The notes below the pieces were generated by a model. That model did not search any database. It worked only from the letters and a program-made list of their open reading frames with translations, and was not told the origin of the DNA. The translations under genes were made by a program, and so were the position numbers. From Clostridiaceae bacterium Marseille-Q4149 (lineage in GTDB: Bacteria; Bacillota; Clostridia; Oscillospirales; Oscillospiraceae): a stretch of 64,000 nucleotides of DNA. The stretch covers positions 2,356,001 through 2,420,000 of the forward strand of contig CP073691.1 in assembly GCA_018228685.1 (NCBI GenBank), written 5' to 3'. This document shows positions 59,206 to 64,000 of this stretch, piece by piece; the first letter of the stretch is position 1, and every line of letters begins with the position of its first letter.

Positions 59206-59970
59206 TTACCGATTTCCGCAGTTTTTCCGCCAGATCAGGGCCAGGCCCCGCAGAAGCAGGCTGTCGTCCCGGCGGATGTCCCGGCGGCAATAGGGGGTGA
59301 TGACCCCGGCCAGGCCGCCGGTGGCCACGGCAGTGCAGGGAGCACCCAGCTCCTCCTCCATGCGGTCCAGCAGACCGTCGGCCATGGCGGCGGCTCCGTA
59401 AATGGCACCAGCCTGGAGGCTGTCCTCGGTGACGGAGCAGATGACCTTCCCCGGGGCCTCCAGGGCGATATCCGGCAGCTGGGCCGTGCCGGAAAACAGG
59501 GCGTGGAGACTCAGCTTCACCCCCGCCAGGATCACGCCGCCCCGATAGCGGCGGTCTGCGTCCACCACGGTGACAGTGGTGGCGGTGCCGAAGTCGAACA
59601 CCACCACCGGCAGGGGATACTCCGCCGCAGCGGCGGCGTCGGCAGCCAGCAGGTCCACCCCCAGGGTCTCCGGCTGTTCAATGGCAATGTCCAGCCCGGC
59701 GGGGGTGGTGGGCCCCACGATGAAGGCTTCCAGCCCCGCGACCCGGCGGATGGCGTCGGCGGTCTCCGCCGTCAGCCGGGGCACCACCGAGCCGATGACG
59801 GCCCCTTCCGGGGCGGCCTGGCCCGCCAGCACCTGCCTCACGGCGTCCTCGTAGGCCGCAAGGGGCAGCACCTCTCCCGAGGGGATGCGGCGCTGGGATA
59901 CCACCCGGTCCCCGTGGTCCAGCAGGGCCAGAACGATGTTGGTGTTTCCGATGTCGGCAGTCAGCAGCAT
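59206..59970 (-). CDS. coaX: type III pantothenate kinase
   Basis: 254 residues. ASKHA-fold phosphate motif DIGNTNIVLAL at residues 5-15, the pantothenate site GVDLLAADAAAA and VVVFDFGTATTVTVVD, and PGIA-like DIALEAP. First step of CoA synthesis, insensitive to CoA feedback. Preceded by a hairpin rather than a clear promoter. Confidence 0.94.
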   Translation of the reverse strand: MLLTADIGNTNIVLALLDHGDRVVSQRRIPSGEVLPLAAYEDAVRQVLAGQAAPEGAVIGSVVPRLTAETADAIRRVAGLEAFIVGPTTPAGLDIAIEQPETLGVDLLAADAAAAAEYPLPVVVFDFGTATTVTVVDADRRYRGGVILAGVKLSLHALFSGTAQLPDIALEAPGKVICSVTEDSLQAGAIYGAAAMADGLLDRMEEELGAPCTAVATGGLAGVITPYCRRDIRRDDSLLLRGLALIWRKNCGNR

Positions 59971-59995
59971 AAAATTTCCTCACTTATACAGCGTT

Positions 59996-60033
59996 TTAGC
60001 TTGGCCAGAAAGCGCAAGCTTTCCGGCCAAGCT
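59996..60033. other. intercistronic hairpin between phoR and coaX
   Basis: AGCTTGGCC(A)GAAAGC / GCTTTC(C)GGCCAAGCT forms a long stem (about 59998-60033) without a following T run on the minus strand, so a processing or stabilising structure is more likely than a terminator. Confidence 0.55.
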
Positions 60034-60042
60034 GTGGTTATT

Positions 60043-61704
60043 TCAGGGCTTTTTCTTAGGAATGGTCACGGTAATGGTGGTGCCCTTGCCGGGCTGGCTC
60101 TCCAGCTGCACGGTTCCGTGGTGATAGGCCACGGCGTGCTTCACGATGGACAGGCCCAGGCCGGTGCCGCCGGAGGCCTTGGAGTGGCTCTTATCCACCC
60201 GGTAAAACCGCTCAAACACCCGGCTCTGGTGCTCCGGCGCAATGCCGATGCCGGTATCCGCCACGGAAATGGCGGCGCTGTCTCCCCGGTCGGTGACGGT
60301 GACCCGGACGCTGCCGCCGGGGACGTTATACTGAATGGCATTGTCGCAGAGGTTATACACCGTCTCATACAGCAGACGGCGCACGCCCTCCGCCTGGACG
60401 TCCTGTCCCTCCACGGTGAGGCTGACCTGGCTTTTCTCGGCCTTGTCCCGCAGATCGGCGGCAATGTCCCGGCACAGAGCCGGGATGTCCACCTGCTCCC
60501 AGGGCAGGGGGTCCCCCTCGTCCAGCTGGGACAGACGGATGATGTCGCCGATGAGGGCCACCAGCCGCTGGGCCTCCCGGCGGATGTGGCCCACGAACCG
60601 GGGCAGGTCCTCCTGCTTCACCAGTCCGTTTTCAATCAGCTCGGCGCTGCCGATGATCCCCTGGAGGGGGGTCTTCAATTCGTGGGAGACGTTGGCGGTG
60701 AACTCCCGGCGGCTCTGCTCCGCCGTCTCCTGCTGGGTGATGTCGAAGGCCAGCAGCACCGCGCCCAGCACGTCTTCGCCAGACCGGATGCGGGAGATAT
60801 CGAACTGATAAATGCGGCCCGGGCGCTGCACATGGACCTCGCTGTGGCCGGAGGTCATGGCCTCCGCCAACGCGGCGCTGACGTCCCGGCTGCGGTCCAC
60901 CGTCAGGAAATCCTGGCCCAGGCAGGTCTCGTCCGCCTCGAAAATCCGGCAGGCGGCGGGGTTGATGCTCAGCACGGCCCCGGCGTCGTCCAGCAGCACC
61001 AGGCCCTCCTGCATATGGGAGGTGATCTGTTGGAACTCGTCGGACCGGCGGCGCAGGTCCGTCAGCTGGCTGTCGATCTGCTGGCGCTGCACATTGATGC
61101 GGCACAGCAGGGGGGACAGCTCCTCATAGGTGTCGTTTTCCAGGGGGTGCTCCAGGTCCAGGGCGTTCAGGGGCGCGGTGATGCGGCGGGACAGGCGGCC
61201 CGCCAGCAGGCCCGACAGGATCAGGGCCACCGCCGCCGTCAGCAGAATGGCCGGCAGCATCCCCAGCAGCAGCATCCCCACGGTGGCCCGGCTGATGGAA
61301 ATGCGCAGCACCGTGCCGTCCGGCATCCGGCGGGCATAGTAGCTGGTTTTTTCCAGCAGGGTGCTGGAATAGCGGGTGGAGTGGCCGGAGCCGGTGCGCA
61401 GGGCCTCCCGCACCTCGGTGCGGTCGCCGTGATTTTCCAGGCTTTCGGCGTCCCGCTTGGTGTCGCACAGCACCGCCCCGTCCGGGGCGATCCAGGTCAG
61501 ACGGTACCGGTCCGCCGTGAGCTTGTTCAGATAGTCGCGGCCCTGGGTTTCCACCGCGGCGGCGGCCAGCTGCAGCTGATCCTGCAGCTGGTTTTCCTGC
61601 ACGGAGGCAAAATAGCTGTACAGGCAGGTCATGACGATGGCCACCGCCGCTAAAAGCACGGCGGCGGCGGACAGCATAAACGAACGGAAAATTTTCTTGG
61701 TCAT
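60043..61704 (-). CDS. phoR: phosphate-regulon sensor histidine kinase PhoR-like
   Basis: 553 residues from ATG 61704 (MTKKIFRSFMLSAAAVLLAA). Two membrane helices (about 10-32 and 160-185) bracket an extracytoplasmic domain; then HAMP, PAS, H-box NVSHELKTPLQGI, N-box CDNAIQYNVPGG and GGTGLGLSIVKHAV. ATG overlaps the phoB stop by 4 nt. Senses phosphate state through PstSCAB/PhoU. Confidence 0.92.
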   Translation of the reverse strand: MTKKIFRSFMLSAAAVLLAAVAIVMTCLYSYFASVQENQLQDQLQLAAAAVETQGRDYLNKLTADRYRLTWIAPDGAVLCDTKRDAESLENHGDRTEVREALRTGSGHSTRYSSTLLEKTSYYARRMPDGTVLRISISRATVGMLLLGMLPAILLTAAVALILSGLLAGRLSRRITAPLNALDLEHPLENDTYEELSPLLCRINVQRQQIDSQLTDLRRRSDEFQQITSHMQEGLVLLDDAGAVLSINPAACRIFEADETCLGQDFLTVDRSRDVSAALAEAMTSGHSEVHVQRPGRIYQFDISRIRSGEDVLGAVLLAFDITQQETAEQSRREFTANVSHELKTPLQGIIGSAELIENGLVKQEDLPRFVGHIRREAQRLVALIGDIIRLSQLDEGDPLPWEQVDIPALCRDIAADLRDKAEKSQVSLTVEGQDVQAEGVRRLLYETVYNLCDNAIQYNVPGGSVRVTVTDRGDSAAISVADTGIGIAPEHQSRVFERFYRVDKSHSKASGGTGLGLSIVKHAVAYHHGTVQLESQPGKGTTITVTIPKKKP

Positions 61705-62375
61705 CCTTGTTCCTCCAGCCGGTAGCCCACATTGCGGACGGTCTGGATCAGACCGCCGTAGGGGCCCAGCTTCTGGCGCAGCGTGCGGATGTGCATATCC
61801 ACGGTGCGGGTCTCGCCGTAATAGTCGGTGCCCCACACCTGGGCCATCAGCTGGTCCCGGGTGAAGGCCATGCCGGGATGGGACAAAAACAGCCGCAGCA
61901 GCTCGTATTCCTTATAGGTCAGGGGCACCCGCTGTCCGTCGCAGGAGACGGTGTGGGCGTCCTGGTCCAGGGTCAGGCCGGACAGGTGCAGCACGTGGCT
62001 GGGCCGGGCGCACCGGCGCAGCACGGCCTTGACGCAGGACACCAGCTCCATGACCCCGAAGGGCTTGGTGAGATAGTAGTCCGCGCCCAGGTCCAGGGCC
62101 TGGATCTTGTCATATTCCGCCCCCCGGGCCGTGGCCATGACCACGGGGATGGAGCGGGTAGCCGGGGCGGCCCGCAGGCGGCGCAGCAGCTCCACCCCGT
62201 CCACGCCCGGAAGCATTACGTCCAGCACCACCAGCTCCGGCAGCTCCCGGGCCGTCCCGATGGCGGACCAGAAGGCCGTCCCGTCGGCAAAGCCCCGGGC
62301 CTCGAAGCCGGTGGAACGCAGTGTATATACCTCCACATCGCGGATGCTGGAGTCATCCTCCACACACCAGATCAT
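61701..62375 (-). CDS. phoB: phosphate-regulon response regulator PhoB/PhoP-like
   Basis: 224 residues. Receiver with EDDSS, LVVLDVMLPGVDG and YYLTKPFGV; winged helix with LTYKEYELLRLFLSHPG and VDMHIRTLRQKLG. Three bases separate it from phoU. Pst-phoU-phoB-phoR in this order is common in Clostridia. Confidence 0.92.
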   Translation of the reverse strand: MIWCVEDDSSIRDVEVYTLRSTGFEARGFADGTAFWSAIGTARELPELVVLDVMLPGVDGVELLRRLRAAPATRSIPVVMATARGAEYDKIQALDLGADYYLTKPFGVMELVSCVKAVLRRCARPSHVLHLSGLTLDQDAHTVSCDGQRVPLTYKEYELLRLFLSHPGMAFTRDQLMAQVWGTDYYGETRTVDMHIRTLRQKLGPYGGLIQTVRNVGYRLEEQG

Positions 62376-62378
62376 GGG

Positions 62379-63023
62379 TTATCCCTCCTTATGCCGGCCG
62401 GTGATGGAAAAAATCACCCACTCGGCGATGTTGGTGGCGTGGTCGCCGATGCGCTCGAAATACTTGGCGATCATCAGCAGGTCCAGGGCATACTCCCCGT
62501 CTGCGGGGTCGGCGGCGATGCGGCCGATGAGGGCGTGCTTCACCTGCTCGAAATAGGCGTCCACGGTGTCGTCGGCGGCAAGCACCGCCTCTGCTTTTAT
62601 TGTATCATGTTTTATGTATGCGTCAACACTTTCTGTCACCATAGAGATGGTTGCCCGGGCCATCTGGCACAGAATGTCGTCGTGCTCGGCGGTGCGGCCC
62701 CGGAGAAAGGTGACGATCTCGGCGATGTCCTCGGCCTGGTCGCCGATGCGCTCCATATCCGTGATCATCTTCAGGGCGGCGGAGATCTGGCGCAGGTCCC
62801 GGGCCACCGGCTGCTGCTGCAAAAGCAGCTTCAGGCACAGCGACTCGATGGTGCGCTCCTTCTGGTCGATCTCCGTGTCCAGGGGGCCCACCTGGGCGGC
62901 CAGGGCGGGGTCTCCCTCCGTCAGGGCCTTGGAGGCCAGGGCGATGACCTCCTCGCACAGGGCGCCCATCTCGATGAGCTCCCGGTTCAGCAGCGCCAAC
63001 TGCTGGTCAAACTGTCTTCTCAT
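62379..63023 (-). CDS. phoU: phosphate-signalling protein PhoU
   Basis: 214 residues of two PhoU three-helix repeats with E/DxxxD metal motifs (ERIGDQAEDIAEI at about 85 and ERIGDHATNIAEW at about 195). Links the Pst transporter to PhoR. Its ATG overlaps the last base of pstB. An AT-rich stretch of about 35 bp near residue 135 stands out from the GC-rich surroundings. Confidence 0.95.
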   Translation of the reverse strand: MRRQFDQQLALLNRELIEMGALCEEVIALASKALTEGDPALAAQVGPLDTEIDQKERTIESLCLKLLLQQQPVARDLRQISAALKMITDMERIGDQAEDIAEIVTFLRGRTAEHDDILCQMARATISMVTESVDAYIKHDTIKAEAVLAADDTVDAYFEQVKHALIGRIAADPADGEYALDLLMIAKYFERIGDHATNIAEWVIFSITGRHKEG

Positions 63024-63778
63024 TATCCGAACCTCCCGGTGATGTAGTCCTCGGTGCGCTTGTCGGCGGGGGCGGAGAACAGCTGCTCCGTTTTGCCGAA
63101 CTCCACCAGCTCGCCCAGCAGGAAAAAGGCCGTATTGTCGGAAATGCGGGCCGCCTGCTGCATGTTGTGGGTGACCATGACCACGGTGTAATGCTCCTTC
63201 AGCTCCAGGGCCAGGTCCTCGATTTTGGAGGTGGAAATGGGGTCCAGGGCGCTGGTGGCCTCATCCATCAGCAGCACCTCCGGCTCCACGGCCAGGGCCC
63301 GGGCGATGCACAGGCGCTGCTGCTGGCCGCCGGAGAGGCCCATGGCGCTTTTCTTCAGCCGGTCCTTCACCTCGTCCCAGATGGCGGCGGAGCGCAGGGA
63401 GCGCTCCACGATGTCGTCCAGCTTGGCGTGGCTGCGGATGCCGTGGGTCCGGGGCCCGTAGGCCACGTTGTCATAAATGCTCATGGGGAAGGGGTTGGCC
63501 TTCTGGAACACCATGCCGATGCGCTTGCGCAGCAGGGTGGGGTCCACCCTGGCGTCATAGATGTTCTTCCCGTGGAAGTCCACCTCCCCTTCGATCTTCA
63601 CGGAGGGGATCAGGTCGTTCATGCGGTTCAGCGTCCGCAGGAACGTGGATTTGCCGCAGCCGGAGGGGCCGATGAAGGCGGTGATCTGCCGCTCCGGAAT
63701 GGCCACGGACACATCGTGGAGGGCGTGATTGGGCCCGTACCACAGGTTCAGGCTCTTGGCCTCAAGAATCGGTTCCAT
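63023..63778 (-). CDS. pstB: phosphate ABC transporter ATP-binding protein
   Basis: 251 residues from ATG 63778 ([20 protein letters not shown]) with GAGG 7 nt upstream; an ATG at 63790 overlapping the pstA stop as ATGA is an alternative. Walker [13 protein letters not shown], signature [15 protein letters not shown], Walker [15 protein letters not shown]-loop VTHNM. Energises phosphate uptake. Confidence 0.96.
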   Translation of the reverse strand: MEPILEAKSLNLWYGPNHALHDVSVAIPERQITAFIGPSGCGKSTFLRTLNRMNDLIPSVKIEGEVDFHGKNIYDARVDPTLLRKRIGMVFQKANPFPMSIYDNVAYGPRTHGIRSHAKLDDIVERSLRSAAIWDEVKDRLKKSAMGLSGGQQQRLCIARALAVEPEVLLMDEATSALDPISTSKIEDLALELKEHYTVVMVTHNMQQAARISDNTAFFLLGELVEFGKTEQLFSAPADKRTEDYITGRFG

Positions 63779-63786
63779 AAATTGCC

Positions 63787-64000
63787 TCATTTCTTTCGCA
63801 GCTTCCGCCCCACCAGGGAGGCGGTCAGGTTGATCAGCAGGGTCAGCACCATCAGGATGGTGGCGATGGAGAAGGCCAGGGCCGTCTCGCCCCGCTCGGT
63901 GGCGTAGACATACAGGGCCACGGTCAGGGAGGCGGCGGAGGTGTGCAGGGACTTGATAAAGCCCACCAGTTCCAGGCCGAAGCCCGCCGTATACAGCAGG
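63787..64000 (-). CDS. pstA: phosphate ABC transporter permease PstA, partial
   Basis: The last 70 or so residues are visible: [22 protein letters not shown], then a C-terminal helix ([20 protein letters not shown]) and RKLRKK. The N-terminal part lies beyond the right edge. Matches the PstA end and the conserved pstA-pstB order. Confidence 0.9.
   Translation of the reverse strand, partial: LLYTAGFGLELVGFIKSLHTSAASLTVALYVYATERGETALAFSIATILMVLTLLINLTASLVGRKLRKK

Overview
The window is GC-rich chromosomal DNA from a low-abundance-of-islands clostridial genome, most likely a gut Oscillospiraceae/Ruminococcaceae-type Firmicute (relatives of Flavonifractor, Oscillibacter, Pseudoflavonifractor). 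Reasons: the Firmicutes-type S10/spc ribosomal cluster with a zinc-binding S14, a type-3 ProS, sporulation genes yqfC/yqfD and a ylbJ-like gene, a C-type LrgAB, strong Shine-Dalgarno sites (GGAGG) before nearly every gene and very regular sigma-A promoters (TTGACA-like, 16-17 bp, TATAAT-like). The taxon is an inference from gene content; no 16S is present.

Layout. 1-8.8 kb: S10-spc ribosomal protein operon on the minus strand, from rpsJ to the start of rplR, with three tandem copies of an ~86 bp repeat between rpsN and rpsH. 8.8-13.5 kb: proS, lrgAB, an S24-type self-cleaving repressor with three evenly spaced operators, a TRIC-family membrane protein, and a Tyr-Thr tRNA pair. 13.6-24.7 kb (plus strand, with a minus-strand corA/DUF6320/esterase-fusion operon): a small sigma-region-4 pair, YitT, pyridoxamine kinase, an EF-G paralogue, TrkH, isochorismatase-type hydrolase. 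24.8-29 kb (minus): cysE preceded by a cysteine-rich leader peptide and attenuator, then a deacetylase / C39-like peptidase / NhaC operon. 29.1-36 kb (plus): a catabolic regulon made of a TRAP transporter, a two-subunit transketolase, a ketopantoate-reductase-like enzyme and a FadR-type GntR regulator, tied together by a shared operator. 36-44.2 kb (minus): yqfC-yqfD-phoH-ybeY, a DUF4340-like lipoprotein, a two-component system, a D-aminoacylase-like amidohydrolase and an inositol-phosphatase-like enzyme. 44.3-48 kb: ylbJ-like gene, PucR regulator with a divergent 59-residue protein gene, and an aminotransferase.

48.1-51.8 kb is clearly different: AT-richer, with GNAT, NUDIX, metallopeptidase-like and DinB-like genes, three truncated mobC-like gene starts and long direct repeats. 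It looks like the stacked cargo remains of integrative mobilizable elements. 51.8-58.3 kb returns to core DNA: mnmA, a histidine-kinase-like protein lacking its phosphoacceptor histidine, gap, a Cof-type phosphatase flanked by an inverted pair of a covarying two-hairpin element, a prolyl-tRNA editing protein, an HD hydrolase and a TVP38 protein. 58.4-64 kb (minus): the phosphate operon pstA(partial)-pstB-phoU-phoB-phoR, then coaX and a HAD-IIA phosphatase.

The observations most worth following are the cysteine-codon leader peptide with a terminator before cysE, the two-hairpin element with compensatory changes around 55-56 kb, the mobC-start cargo array, and the S24 repressor whose operators control a promoter that has no obvious gene.
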